A DNA stretch of 64,000 bases from Amorphochlora amoebiformis (GCA_054601695.1 BAAHQB010000042.1:806001-870000); one strand, 5' to 3'. Counted from the first letter of the stretch, positions 1-32,461 are shown. The notes: generated from the sequence alone by a model not told the origin. Made by a program: numbers and translations.

Positions 1-135
1 GAATATATATATACAATATGTATATATATATATATATATATTTGTGAGAACAAGAGGTATGGGATAGATATGTACTAGATATAGATTACAGATATATAGA
101 TATATACTAGATATAGATATAGATATACAGATATT

Positions 136-182
<47 letters not shown>

Positions 183-482
183 ACATACATATAGATATAT
201 ATAATATACATATCTAGCAATGACTGGCGTGTGTGTGTGTATATATATTATATGTAAATATTAACACAAATATAACAAATGCGCAATTGCGTGTATACGC
301 ATCTACTAGATCTAGACGCATATACATGTATTCATATTCTGACGATTATTCGAACTACTAACCGTTGTAATTTATGATGACATTGGTTATTCAACAGTCG
401 ATCAGGACGCTCTCGATGATGATTGTTTAACGACTATGCCACAGCGGGACTGGAACTATTAGGTTTATCGGAACTTCTTGAC
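1..482. other. Intergenic region downstream of fibrillarin, TA microsatellite then unique sequence
   Basis: Bases 1-260 are (TA)n with TAGATA and TG variants. Bases 260-482 are low-repeat sequence rich in CTAG and ACGT that abuts the fibrillarin stop codon and probably carries its 3' UTR. No coding sequence was recognised. A short plus-strand reading frame at 423-614 only mirrors the fibrillarin exon. Confidence 0.7.
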
Positions 483-1550
483 TTAGCCTTCGTAAATTCC
501 AGAAACAACAGCGTGGTCTCGCTCATAAGGCTCGAGCGTGATTTGTTCCTTTGGTTTGAATCCCATCTTCTGCAGGACTTTCACCTCTTGTGCGAAGACT
601 ACGTTGGCAGGTAAGGTTGAATCTATACAATTGGCTTTGATAGAAATGCAGAAGTAACCGCCTGTCTTGAGGTAGAGTTTAGCGTTCTCTCCCACAATTC
701 GGGCCTGATCGGGCTGCGCAACGTCAGCGAAAACAACATCAACCATACTGAGCAGCTGACGGTATTTCAACGGGTGACGAGCGTCCTCAACGATAGGAAT
801 AATGTTGGTTCTCCTCTTGGCAACATTGACGAGGTCTCTTCCGGGTCGGTGGGCGAACTCAACAGCGAACACAGCACCCTCCTGTAAAAAAAATTGATCA
901 ATTATATTTTGTTGATCGGAAGCGATATCCAGGGTGACATACCGGTCCGACGATATCTGAACAGTGAGAAACAGTGGTCCCTGAAGCCGCACCGATATAT
1001 AGGAGTTTGCAGCCAGGATTGATGTAGACATTTCGGATACCACCCAGGACGGCAGCGGCAAGCTTAGAGCGGAACGGGTTCCAGATACGGTACTCGATTT
1101 TTCCGAGTTTCTCATCCTCAACGGCAATTCGCTTCTCTCCGTACACAGACACACCGGGGTCCATATTTTTAGTTGCCAGGGATCCCTCCTTGGTGCTCTT
1201 GGCAACGTAGATTCCAGGCAGACGATGCGGGATGATGGTGACCTTCTTTGACCCTCCCCCCTTCCTTCCAGACCCCCTTCCCCTCCCGCCCCTGCCACCA
1301 CGACGTCCTAATATATAGCCATATATTACCATAACCGTTAGGAGGAATTTGAGTCTCGAATGCGAGCCCACAGCCACAAAATGTTCAGATTATCCTTACC
1401 CCCGCCTCTGCCCCTTCCCCGGCCACGTCCTCCACGACCTCCACGACCTCCACGTCCCCCGCGACCTCCGCGGCCTCTTCCCCCTCCACCACCTCTACCA
1501 CCCCATCCTCTTCCTCCACGTCCTCCTCTACCGCCTCCTCGTCCTCTCAT
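483..1550 (-). CDS. FBL: Fibrillarin, box C/D snoRNP rRNA 2'-O-methyltransferase
   Basis: Fibrillarin is the SAM-dependent 2'-O-methyltransferase of box C/D snoRNPs and acts in the nucleolus. Three exons join in frame: 1400-1550, 943-1307 and 483-881. The introns are short GT-AG introns (phases 1 and 0). The product is about 304 aa, normal for the family. Residues 1-60 form a glycine/arginine-rich RGG tail. The methyltransferase domain follows, with the motif I segment [12 protein letters not shown], then [19 protein letters not shown], the stretch [11 protein letters not shown] and the terminal block [10 protein letters not shown]. The start at 1550 is the first ATG of the RGG exon and lies 183 bp from the divergent golgin start. 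Unlike its neighbours, this gene has compact introns without TA expansion. The end (SGIYEG) is a little shorter than the animal form. The identification is secure; only the exact start is open. Confidence 0.95.
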
Positions 1551-1733
1551 TGCTGGGTGCGTTGGGTGTCGCCTAGTTAACTCGGCGAATTAACCGAATC
1601 ATATCGCCGAAAAAATCGGAGCACGTGTACATTGGATTTCCGTACGAACATCGGCGCGTGAATCTCCACGAATCTCGAGCTTGTGGGGACCGAGAGGACT
1701 CGTCATCCTCCATTTCGGGCTCCCAAGCTCGGC
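1551..1733. promoter_or_regulatory. Putative bidirectional promoter, fibrillarin / golgin
   Basis: This 183-bp gap separates the divergent start codons of fibrillarin (-) and the golgin (+). It is not microsatellite, has more G+C than its surroundings and contains a CACGTG palindrome near 1622. A shared promoter is inferred from spacing alone; no TATA box or initiator can be assigned. Confidence 0.45.
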
Positions 1734-8684
<6,951 letters not shown>

Positions 8685-8807
8685 CACGATCTGTTAAGTT
8701 GTTACGCAGTCACCAAACCAATCAAGATTTATATCCGCACACACACGTTTATATTCATTATAAATGTATGTAGCATATATACATATGTAAATATATACTA
8801 CATACAA

Positions 8808-8839
<32 letters not shown>

Positions 8840-8879
8840 GTATGTATGTATGTATATACAGAATATAAACATATATATA

Positions 8880-8954
<75 letters not shown>

Positions 8955-9244
8955 GAGATACGTATTTTATATGTATGTGTATATATGAAAATATATTCAT
9001 ATGCATATGTACGTGTATGTGTATGTGTATGTATGTATATGTTATATGTATGTATATATATATATATGTATGTGTACATATATATTTTTACATATTATGT
9101 ATATATATATATATGTGTGTGTATGTATATTTATGTATGCACATGTGTGTATTATATGTATTACATGTATATGTATGTATATGTATATATATGTATATAT
9201 ATATATATTTATACATATAAATATGTGTGTACATACATATATAT

Positions 9245-9300
<56 letters not shown>

Positions 9301-9334
9301 GACAAGTACATACACATATACTAATAAATATATG

Positions 9335-9378
<44 letters not shown>

Positions 9379-9428
9379 AAAATACAATATACCTACACTG
9401 TAAAATGATATTATATTATGTATGTATG

Positions 9429-9464
<36 letters not shown>
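8685..9464. repeat. TA-rich region downstream of the golgin gene
   Basis: After about 70 bp of unique sequence following the golgin stop codon, this is (TA)n with TATG, TG and CA variants. Nothing coding was recognised. Confidence 0.9.
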
Positions 9465-9935
<471 letters not shown>

Positions 9936-9996
9936 AATATATATATATATATATATATATTGTATCCATACTTACAAATATACAAATGTAAATGTA

Positions 9997-10036
<40 letters not shown>

Positions 10037-10189
10037 ATCTACAATTACAAATATACATATATTACACATACATATATATATATATATATGTATATATATT
10101 GTACATATTACTATATTTTTACGTCTGCAAAAATCCTTTGTTATCGTAATCTACTTATATATACACACACATATATATATATATATATG

Positions 10190-10231
<42 letters not shown>

Positions 10232-10293
10232 TTGTAATGAAAACAGTAATAATAATGATAATAATCCATGTAATAATGATAATATTAATTATA

Positions 10294-10336
<43 letters not shown>

Positions 10337-11605
10337 TAGATCATGATGTACAATATGCACTAGATGCATATGAAGGCTTGGCCCGAGTTACTAGAGTTGC
10401 TTCTGAGAATCAGCCGTTCCAATATCTTGATTACAAACGTACATGTAGTATTGATGTCTGGCGTTGAAACTTAATCAATGATCTAGATGATGTGCGATTA
10501 ACGTATATCTAGTGTATGAGTCTAGTATATAGCTGTCAATGATTATCTGATTATAGACCGTCTCAGGATAAACACATTACTAGATTAGGAGTCACTTAAC
10601 TCTCAACAGTTAGCATGCGTACATGTGTATGCACTAGATGTACTCACATGTAACACCCAATGATTACGTATAACTAGATAAACGCACGTACTAAGACGTA
10701 TACGACATCCAATGATCAACCGATAGTACCATGCATGTAGTAACCATGTCTAGATGTATGTAGTACGTCTAGAGGTATACCATACTGTAAATTAGTCTGT
10801 AATACCTATACGTAAAAAGTTCTTACGTACACCGTGATACGCACGTATACCTATGTGCGATGTATACGTACGTACCAGCTTCTGTGTATAAAGTAGATAA
10901 ACTGCATACGTACGTGCGTGCAAGCACACGTCTTACTACGTACATGTACATATACGCGCTACAGTACGCAATACTACGCATACACTAGATACACCCTACG
11001 TACGTGTACGTATATACGTCTAGAGGTATACCATACTACAATACCTATACGTAAAAAGTTTTTACGTACACCGTGATACGCACGTATACCTATGTGCGAT
11101 GTCTACGTATGTACGCAGCTTCTGTGTATAAAGTAGATAAACTGCATACGTACGTACATGTACATATACGCGCTACAGTACGCAACACTACGCGTACACT
11201 AGATACACCCTACGTACGTATACGTATAATACTATATGTACGTACCATCTAGTACATCTAGAGTCTAGACTAGTACATTGTACTGATATACAATATGTCT
11301 AGATGTTACTTTCCATGAAATGATTCCCTGGAAAGGGGAAATATGCATGATCTTAGTCTATTGATCTAGATTATGTGTTATCTATGGCTACAATTTCTAG
11401 TACCTAAAAATTGGCCAGTATATGAGCTTATTAATTAGTTAAGCTAGTAACGGCCGATAGCTGCTACTACTAGCCTCTAGAGCCTGCTAGCCTACAGTAG
11501 CTCAGTAAGTAGTAGTTAGTGTATATACTACCATTTATGCATTCTAGATCTAAAAATCAAAAGTTGCATGTGGGTCATGATTTGTTATATCGCCTCAACG
11601 TCATG
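9936..11605. other. Intergenic region between golgin and CDC7: TA repeat, then CTAG/ACGT-rich unique DNA
   Basis: Bases 9936-10334 are TA-rich. Bases 10335-11605 are unusually rich in the self-complementary tetramers CTAG, ACGT and GTAC, with no convincing reading frame, and contain the duplication at 10764-11230. The right part presumably includes the CDC7 3' UTR. No RNA gene was recognised. Confidence 0.75.
10764..11230. repeat. Near-tandem duplication with 251-bp period
   Basis: The unit starts at 10764 (TACGTCTAGAGGTATACC) and again at 11015. Long stretches such as GTGATACGCACGTATACCTA and GTGTATAAAGTAGATAAACT are shared in the same order. The second copy lacks about 30 bp present in the first (around 10910-10940) and has scattered substitutions. 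Confidence 0.9.
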
Positions 11606-12037
11606 TCAACGATCGTTCGAACTCTGAAAGAACTTATTGCACAAGATTTCCTCTGCTGTAGCCCGCGTCGTTGGAGACAGGTCGAGACATCGCTTCATCA
11701 ATTGAAAGGCTTCTTGTTTCCAGCCCACGCCGAGATTAATCTCTAAATACCTATATATATATATATATATATCCATGTACATACATAGAATATTTACATA
11801 TATACACATATATACACACACATATATATATATATGTATATATAAATATAAATATATATATGTTAATAATATATATATATATATATGTTATAAATATGTG
11901 TGTATATATATGTGTGTATATATATATATGTGTATATGTGTGGATACAAATATATATATATATATATCTGCAATGTACATACATGTATGTATTACATACA
12001 TGTATGTATGCATGTATGTGTGTATATACATATATAC

Positions 12038-12083
<46 letters not shown>

Positions 12084-12096
12084 GTGTGTGTATATG

Positions 12097-12146
<50 letters not shown>

Positions 12147-12250
12147 TTATGTATGTATATATATATATATATTACATATGTACATAGTATAGTTTTCTAT
12201 ATGTATATATATATATATATTTAGTATGTGTATATATGTGTGTGTACATG

Positions 12251-12291
<41 letters not shown>

Positions 12292-12360
12292 CATAAGTAT
12301 GTATATAATATATATATACATACATATATATAGATTACCTACGCATAATCTTTATAATTC

Positions 12361-12400
<40 letters not shown>

Positions 12401-12441
12401 ACATAGATTTACATATGTGTTGTACATACACAAACACACAC

Positions 12442-12476
<35 letters not shown>

Positions 12477-12489
12477 TATTATATAAAAC

Positions 12490-12544
<55 letters not shown>

Positions 12545-12558
12545 AGTAAACATATATA

Positions 12559-12610
<52 letters not shown>

Positions 12611-12615
12611 AAATA

Positions 12616-12688
<73 letters not shown>

Positions 12689-12725
12689 TTATATATATAT
12701 ATATATGTTTGTGTATATACATGTA

Positions 12726-12756
<31 letters not shown>

Positions 12757-12758
12757 GC

Positions 12759-12790
<32 letters not shown>

Positions 12791-12855
12791 GTATATATAT
12801 ATATATATACATATGTATATATACATATATATGTATATATATATATATATATTTG

Positions 12856-12889
<34 letters not shown>

Positions 12890-12895
12890 GATAAT

Positions 12896-12941
<46 letters not shown>

Positions 12942-15316
12942 CATATATATAAATATATAAATGTTCTAAAATTATATATATTATATATACGTGCATTATA
13001 TATATATATATATATATATATAATTATACAACATATATTAGTGTGAGTATATATGAAGGTGAATCATGTATATTGCTCACTCCAGGTATGGCCGAGCATT
13101 CGTTATCACTGTAGTGCCTTCCAAAGTAACCTTTCGATCTGAGCATTATTTCATCGTGAGTGCATGGAGGATACCAAAAAAAGTGGGATTACCATGTTGA
13201 CGAGCGATCTGGGATACAAGGTTGAACCCATGGACTTGAGCTACCTCCAACAGAGCGTTAGAGTCGTCTGGGGGTATTTATTGTGACACTCATACATGCA
13301 GGAATGTATACGGGTGATATGGGGTGTTGGAGGGGCGCATTTTTTTTTGACATGGTGCTAAGGATAGCAGCCACGGAGGACAAGAAGCAGGTGAGATCGA
13401 ATATATGCACCTGAAGCGTGGTAAAAGGGATAGTGTTTGCTTAATATGCAGAGCATGATGACCCCAGCCGACCAGACGTCGATGGCTGGCAGGGTTACAA
13501 TCTTAGTGTGCGGGAGAGGAGGTTAGTAGAGGTTGGGTTTATGGATAGGATTCGGTTTCGGGTCAAGGCTAGGGCCAGGTTAGAGTTTGTTTAGAAATGG
13601 ATTAGGGTCAGGGGAGCTAGGGTAAGTTTGGATTCTAATCCATACTGATACCAGCGGTCTGCTCGGGGACTCTAAGCAGTACTTCTAAGGCTCTGAATCC
13701 TCGTGTTCCTGATCTAGGAGCTGAAGGAAGGCTCCTGAGTTGAGTAATTATTAACAGCTTCCCCAGCAAGTCACACATGTGTTGAATACCGCTTTCTCTT
13801 TCGCTTTTTGCTGGCTCGTGAGACTGCTGTTCCCGCGCTTGTATAGGACTGCAGGTTTGACGCCTTGCTATCTCTTTGTTCTAGGGTCTTTAATGGATCT
13901 AAGGTCTTGGAAAGGTGGGCTCCTCCCCTAGCATAACAAGTTTCAAACACTGAACGTCCTATTGGTGCAATTCTGCGCGGGGGTTCCGCGAGATGCAACA
14001 CCCCGAAGTCGTAGTAGCGAGAACCGTACTTGGTATCTGATATTTATATTCAAGTTAGTGAAGACTATCGGATGCATGACTGAGTTAATTACCCGCTAGA
14101 TCCTCCCGAGACTGACGAGTGAGGTCGGTTGCAACACTACACTCTGAGTTCCGGCCACCTTCAGGTGCTAAGACCTCGCGAAATGCCTGGCGCTGGCGCT
14201 TTAAAGTCCTCGAGATCGAGTTGCTGCTCGTGCTCACTTCATGCTGAACCTGTTGCTCTAGCCTCTTCTGGTTGTTCTTTAACTTGGAGACAGCCTTTGG
14301 CTTAGGTTTGGGAAGGACAACGCGTCGTGCGACCTTTGCGAGCCTTGGGCTTCTGCGTATGAGCATGCTAACACCACTGCGCTTGCGCCTAGGACTTTGA
14401 GGCGCCTTGAACATGCCAGGGCCAATCTTTGACACGATGGGTGTCGTGTGTTTCGTGTCTCTTATACGATTGCGCAGCGCTTGGCTGCTGCGGTCGATAA
14501 GAAGCTGCTTTCGTGGGTTGACTCGGATTGTTCCAGCTCTTCGATCCTCGTTCGAGCGTTGGAATACGGACTTCATCATATCTTCGAGCTGAACACACTC
14601 GCGTTGACGCTTACAATCGTATTTGGGATCGTTCTGTGCCAGCCCGTAGTCCACAAGCAGGAACCTGTCCCTCCCATTGGATAAAAAGTTTCCAGGCTTA
14701 ACGTCCCTGTGGATGATGCCATATGCGTGGAGGTGGCGCAGTGCCTTGAATAGGGCCTGAAAGTACCTCCGAAAGAGCTTCTCGGACATTTTCATGTAGT
14801 AGTCACGGAAGTGTTTGTGCTTGAAGTAGGGAAGCACAAGTGTCACTCGGTCAAGGTATCGATATGAATACAGAATGGGTGCCACATGCTCTTTCCCCCT
14901 GGAATCAGAAATGCACCCCAACCCAAAGTCAACCCCACACCACACACATAAGTTCAAAATTGTCAAGGTGGGTGTTGTGTAATTATTCAGAATTCGCACC
15001 CGAGAGTCTTGAGGATGGTTATCTCGTTCTTGATTCGTGCCGGATGGGAGTTAGGATGCAGCCTACAGGAATCTTGTCACCCAAATCACAAATTTACGAT
15101 TCGATATGGGTGTACACCTCTTAATAGCGACCAATCTAGTCGGCTGGTTCTTCTCGTGGGCTTTGTAAACCTCGCTGAAAGTGCCTGCACGACGTTCCAC
15201 AAAATCTCCTTTACACGATACCGCGACAAATCTCCCCGTGTTTCGGTACCTTCTCCAATCTTGTTGAGGACTTGGAATCTTCCCCCCAGCTCAGGGTAGG
15301 CATCCCCAACGACCAT
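11606..15316 (-). CDS. CDC7: CDC7-like serine/threonine protein kinase (DDK catalytic subunit)
   Basis: CDC7 bound to DBF4 phosphorylates MCM proteins to fire replication origins in the nucleus. Eight in-frame exons: 15250-15316, 15118-15184, 15000-15062, 14093-14898, 13652-13708, 13411-13485, 13193-13267 and 11606-11742, giving 448 aa. Visible elements in order are the glycine loop GEGTFSEV, the ATP lysine in LVAIKR, LKTLGGKEHVAP, catalytic [15 protein letters not shown], a basic kinase insert of about 150 residues as usual in CDC7, [31 protein letters not shown], and [13 protein letters not shown] near the C-terminus. Two departures from consensus are seen: DFG is DYG, and the APE motif is ALE. 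Introns are short except the last (11743-13192), which is TA repeat. The start is the first ATG, just before the kinase domain. The CDC7 family is clear; activity is not tested. Confidence 0.92.
11743..13192. repeat. TA-microsatellite-filled last intron of CDC7
   Basis: Bases 11750-13060 are (TA)n with CA/TG variants; the rest, near the 5' splice site at 13192, is unique intron sequence. This intron separates the last two kinase exons. Confidence 0.9.
13486..13651 (-). repeat. Degenerate telomere-like CCCTAA tract in CDC7 intron 5
   Basis: Read on the gene strand, this intron holds degenerate units such as TTACCCTAGC, GACCCTAATCC and CTCTAACC and ends at the 3' splice site before exon 13411-13485. 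On the plus strand it looks like degenerate TTAGGG. Confidence 0.65.
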
Positions 15317-15482
15317 ATTAGGAATGGAAGCACGGATGAAACACCAAAGCGGGCGCCACAGCGCGGGTCTGCCTTTGCGTGAACTTTTCTTAGAGGGTTA
15401 TAGAATCATATTATTAGAGGTTCTACCATTCTGCATATTTACCTAAATAAATATGTTAGTCTACAAAATTTATTTCGGCTCG
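15317..15482. promoter_or_regulatory. Putative bidirectional promoter, CDC7 / FBPase
   Basis: This 166-bp stretch lies between the divergent CDC7 start (15316) and the chosen FBPase start (15483). It is unique sequence, GC-rich on the CDC7 side and AT-rich on the FBPase side. The promoter role is inferred from spacing. Confidence 0.4.
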
Positions 15483-27241
<11,759 letters not shown>

Positions 27242-27548
27242 GGCTGCGTTTTGCTTGGCGGAGGTTGAATTTAGTAAATTATATTTTGCTAGTTTATCTC
27301 TGCATTGGTAGCCGTCAGAAATGAGATAGAAATATAATGTATAATAATCCAGATAATATTACACACATATATATACACACATATATATATATATATATAC
27401 TACATATATATATATATAAATCATAGCACTAGATTATGTATTTATTTATTTACATATACGTAGCTACAGGATTATAGCAAACATTGAAACCTTAGGCAAG
27501 TAATAAAAATAAACTCTAGATATTCTATCATAGTGTAATGATCTAGTA

Positions 27549-27579
<31 letters not shown>

Positions 27580-27646
27580 CATACAAATGTAAATAGACAT
27601 ATATGTATATATATTTATGTTTTGTATGTATATACACACATATATG

Positions 27647-27723
<77 letters not shown>

Positions 27724-27880
27724 ATATATATCTAGATATGCATATGTGTATGTGTACATATATGTATAAATATGTATGTATATTTATTTATACAACAATT
27801 ATGTATCTCCAGAAACCTGAATTTTGATATTTCATACCAAAAAGTTGCCTAGTTGACAGCTATACGTGCGTGCTGCGAGT
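27242..27880. other. Convergent intergenic region between FBPase and RPN8
   Basis: About 120 bp of unique sequence follows the FBPase stop codon, then (TA)n to about 27780, then about 100 bp of unique sequence before the RPN8 stop. A fragment at 27317-27339 resembles the FBPase exon 10 donor region (22616-22637). No gene was recognised. Confidence 0.75.
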
Positions 27881-29299
27881 CTATTTATCACTTTTTTCAC
27901 TAGCAGCTGCCTTCTCATCCTTCTTTCCGTCTTTTTCCGACGTCTTGGAATCGTCGGGCTTTTTCTTAGCCTCTTTCTTCTTTTCGCTATCCTTCTTGGC
28001 CTTTTCCAGCGCCTTGTTCTTCAGTTTGTTGTTGATGAGATTGTGCAACGCTATTATCGAGCGGATAAGGGAGGAGACATATATGACAAGCATATTATCG
28101 TTGGTGTTTATCTTGAGCGCCGTCACGAGCTCCTTGACTTGCAAGTTCGGGCAGAGATTGAAGATATCCTGCAGGTTGTAGATAATCTGGTGGTTGAGGG
28201 GGAGCTCGCCGTCGGCGACCTTTTTGAGGTAGGTCGCCATGGTATCCATCCGCTTCTTGAGGCCCTTGAGAGAAGCTACTTTTTGGTCGACGTGGTCTGA
28301 GAGAGTACTGACTGTGGTATCCTAAAAGATTAATTTACGTCAATCTATCAGTCACACGTTACGTATTAAGACGCCACGCTCTTACCCTGATATCTCGCAG
28401 CAGATGCTCAACTCCGACCTCCTCAGCTTCTAGAGCGCCTATCTCTGAGGGAACGTGAACAAAGTTGCGCTGCGTCTTGGTCTAAAACACAAACTCACTG
28501 AGATGTAGCCCTAAAAATTGCGAAACTCAGCAAATCATGGATCCAGATGGGGTCAAGGGATTGGAGGAGAAAGCTATACGTCAGATATATCTGGGACAGC
28601 GACGTATGCTTGGGTCGGTATCTCAAGGTCGTCCTTAGGATCGACATCAATTATGCAGAACACGGGTTGCGATGTGTATCTTCGAATGACTTCGTTGATT
28701 TCTGAACGACAAAAAGCAGGATAGAATTAAGGCCATGTGAGTCACTAGTTTGACACTGACTGTACCGATATCTGCTGGTCGGATCTTTGGCCCTGTACTG
28801 TACCAGCCTATCACCTTCTCCCTTGCTAAGATACGCAACGGGGTAAGTCCTCCCTTCAGTGACGTGACGAAGCATTAATTGGTGTACCATTGACTTTTTT
28901 GAACATAGAAAACATGTTCTCGTGGTAGTTGTGGTCCAGGAACCATATGTGGGGATTCTTTTTGTCCTCCTCAAAGGGCACTGTAAGAGAGTTCGAAATC
29001 GCGGGTCAGGTGGAAATCATTCTAATAAACCCTCACCAGACCACCCAGCTCTACCGTACCTGCGTAGCTGTTCAATATGTCCACTTGGTTCCCTGATCTA
29101 GATCCCAGGAGGATACCAACCACCCTTTTGTTTTTCTTCTGGACCCGTGTGAAGTGATCTACGGCGCTGAGCAAAACGAGTGGATGAACCACGACCTGAA
29201 CGCATCCAAACCGAAAATCAGCGGCAGTCCTAGAATATTGAACCTGTGCAGATGAATGTTATTGGTGCTGACCTTCTCTGGAATATCGCTGCCGGACAT
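27881..29299 (-). CDS. RPN8: 26S proteasome non-ATPase regulatory subunit RPN8 (PSMD7)
   Basis: RPN8 is the MPN-domain partner of the deubiquitinase RPN11 in the proteasome lid. Seven in-frame exons: 29273-29299, 29060-29195, 28888-28980, 28766-28825, 28580-28701, 28386-28481 and 27881-28321, giving 324 aa, the usual family length. Landmarks in order are [94 protein letters not shown] and [16 protein letters not shown], then a lysine-rich tail ending in EKSDK. The JAMM zinc ligands are absent (GWYSTGP), as expected for the catalytically inactive RPN8 branch. All introns are short and free of TA repeat, in contrast to the neighbours. The junction 28580/28481 omits a few residues found in other species but keeps frame. 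Confidence 0.96.
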
Positions 29300-29365
29300 G
29301 GCGGGTCTTGAAACTAAGCTGGATGTGCGCCTCTGCGCCACTGCTACCCGATATTTTCTGCGCAC
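29300..29365. promoter_or_regulatory. Very short divergent intergenic gap, RPN8 / SECIS-binding protein gene
   Basis: Only 66 bp separate the RPN8 start (29299, -) from the proposed start of the next plus-strand gene (29366). If that start is right, the promoters must overlap or lie within the 5' exons. The plus-strand start is itself uncertain. Confidence 0.35.
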
Positions 29366-30318
29366 ATGGATACCGAATCCCGGGTTTCCCCGGGATTTCG
29401 GAATCGAATTGTAATGAATTCTTCGCCTTTTGACCAATCGACCAGATCTATGAGGAAGCGCACGGCGTGGAGCCGAAACGCTCGGGGACAGGAGAAAAAT
29501 ACATCGAAGAACCTAAACGGATCAAAATATACTACAGATGGAAAGGTGACGGAAACTTTCTCGATTTTAGGGCAACATAAACCTCCCACGGGCCAGAATC
29601 ACAGGTAGGGTTCCCTTCGTCCGTGAGTATCAAAGGTACGCCGAGTCAGCGCAAGGACACGGGCGGAGTGCACCGCATTCTCTCAGCTCAAATTCCTCCC
29701 TAAAACAAGGCGACTTGTGCACTGTCCCTTGAATCCTACTGATTCAACGTTCGAGTATCGGTAATGGGTGAATACAAGGCTGAAATTCGACATACTGACT
29801 CTTTAGCACCGCTAGTCCTAGATATTAACGAGCAAAAATGTTGAGGTGGGTTATATCTTCTAGGGGATCCGATATCCACCTGTATGTGTACGTATATTTG
29901 TACATGTCCACATCCGTGTGTAAAAACACATACACAGATATGCATACACCTATAATCTCATCTATAACTCGAAAACATGCATACCACAGCGTGTTCCGGC
30001 CGGGCCCAGGTCATCAGCCCCTGCGCGAAGACACAAGAATAACCACAATGCTGCCACTATCGGTTCCGCTCTCACTAACACTCGGGCGCATTCACATGCC
30101 ACTGTAGCGTCGCATGGCGTGGGAACACCTCCGCAAGCGACGGTAAGGGTTAGAGAGAGGCCGCTTAGGACTATGGATGATGGTAGTGAGAGGCGTTTAG
30201 GGTGTGGTGGATGTTGAGGTGAGGAAGGTTAGTGTGGTTTGAAAGTGTACGTTTGTTGGTCGGTTGGCTGAATGTTATGTGTGCAAGTATATACATATAT
30301 ATATATAATATGTATGTG

Positions 30319-30355
<37 letters not shown>

Positions 30356-30636
30356 TATATATGTACATTATATGTATATGAAAAATGTACATATTTTTAT
30401 ATTATATATACATATATATAAATGTATTATATGTATTACATTTAAATGTATAATATTATATATATATACTATAAATATATATATATATTATATATATACA
30501 TACATATATATACATATATATAGTAGATATATACGTATAAATATGTATGTATAAATATGTATGCATGTATATGCATATGTAAATTATATATTAAAAATTA
30601 TATATTATATATTATATATTATATATTATATATTTA

Positions 30637-30675
<39 letters not shown>

Positions 30676-30830
30676 TATATATATATATATATATATGTAA
30701 TGTATACATATGTAATGTATATATTATATATATTATATTTTAGATATATATATATATATATATATATTATGTACCATGTATTCATTATTATTATATCCAT
30801 ATTTAACATATATCACGTCTTAATATGAAC

Positions 30831-30915
<85 letters not shown>

Positions 30916-30916
30916 A

Positions 30917-30985
<69 letters not shown>

Positions 30986-31031
30986 ACATACGTATGCATA
31001 GGTTTTGAACATACGTATGTATATGTTTTTG

Positions 31032-31075
<44 letters not shown>

Positions 31076-31196
31076 TGTGTGTGTATGTGTGTGTTTGAGT
31101 GTGTATAAATGTGTTTTTTTTTCATGTCTATGTACATTTACATGCAAATATTTACACATGTATGTACATATTATACAACAGATATACATTGTATAC

Positions 31197-31260
<64 letters not shown>

Positions 31261-31373
31261 GTATATACAGAAGTATATATATATATATATATATATATAT
31301 TGTACATACACATGTGTAATATACCTGAACATATTATTACATACATAAATTTTTTTGTTTACATATTTATATG

Positions 31374-31411
<38 letters not shown>

Positions 31412-31437
31412 TATATACATATATAAATATGTATATT

Positions 31438-31468
<31 letters not shown>

Positions 31469-31946
31469 ATACCCCACCCATCTCAGCCCCCAAAGCTTTC
31501 CCGCGATCAGCTTAAAAACCACCCCAAGCTCACCATCTGGGGCACTCCACGCGTCGAATCCAAGTCAACTCCATCCCCCCCCTCCCGCTTCTACAACGCC
31601 GCAAGACTCCACCGTCAGAAAGAAGCGAAAACAACCTCGCATCTCCCTTCCTCCGCTCCGAAGGGGAAGAATTCACGAAGGAACATGGCTGCCATCCCCG
31701 CGCGCAACCCTCAGTCCGGGAGAAAGATCATTAAGCTACACACAATTCCTAAGAGCTCTCAGTCGCACGGCGAGAAGAAGCGAAGAAATAATAATGGGGT
31801 GAAGTCGCAGGCGAAGAAAGGGGGATCGACAGGACCCAAGCCTACGGAGGTTATAGATTATTACGTGGTTTATGAGTATGGGAATGCATGTGTAAAAGGG
31901 TATATATGTAATTATATATATATATATATATATAATCTAAATACAC

Positions 31947-31999
<53 letters not shown>

Positions 32000-32069
32000 C
32001 ATATATATATATATATGTATACATGAGTATAACATATATAGATAGATCTACGTACGCGCAACATGAATT

Positions 32070-32100
<31 letters not shown>

Positions 32101-32423
32101 ATATAGATATATGTAATATATATATACATCTACGCACAATGTGTTATAACACACACATGTACACACCCATACCCCCCTATAACCCTAACCCTAACCCAAT
32201 TCCTTAGTCCTTCTCCCTTCTGGACCTCTCACCAGCCCTCCAGAAGCTGGTTGGAAATAGGTCGGAGAGGAAGAGCAAGAATGTCAAGTCAGGCAGCAAG
32301 AAGTCGGCGAGAGGAGGAGGAAAGGCGGAGAAGGCGGAGATGAAGGGTTTGGGGCAGGTTGGTATATAGGGTGTGCGAGACATCTATTGGGTGTGTTTTG
32401 AGCATTTCTGTAAACATGTATAT

Positions 32424-32455
<32 letters not shown>

Positions 32456-32461
32456 ATATAT

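Noticed and set aside
898-1377. Separate minus-strand gene of 159 codons
   Set aside because: It is fibrillarin exon 2 read through its flanking introns; phases join it to exons 1 and 3.
10335-11605. tRNA or other structured RNA gene in the palindrome-rich region
   Set aside because: No tRNA box A/box B arrangement or recognisable stem set; the palindromes are short restriction-site-like tetramers.
13300-13400. Extra CDC7 exon reading SVAAILSTM on the minus strand
   Set aside because: No acceptor supports it, and exon 13411-13485 joins 13193-13267 in frame to give [12 protein letters not shown], which matches the family.
29344-29589. Minus-strand 81-codon gene upstream of RPN8
   Set aside because: It has no recognised similarity and overlaps the plus-strand frame at 29366-29545, whose length and phase fit the SECIS-binding protein gene; still not fully settled.
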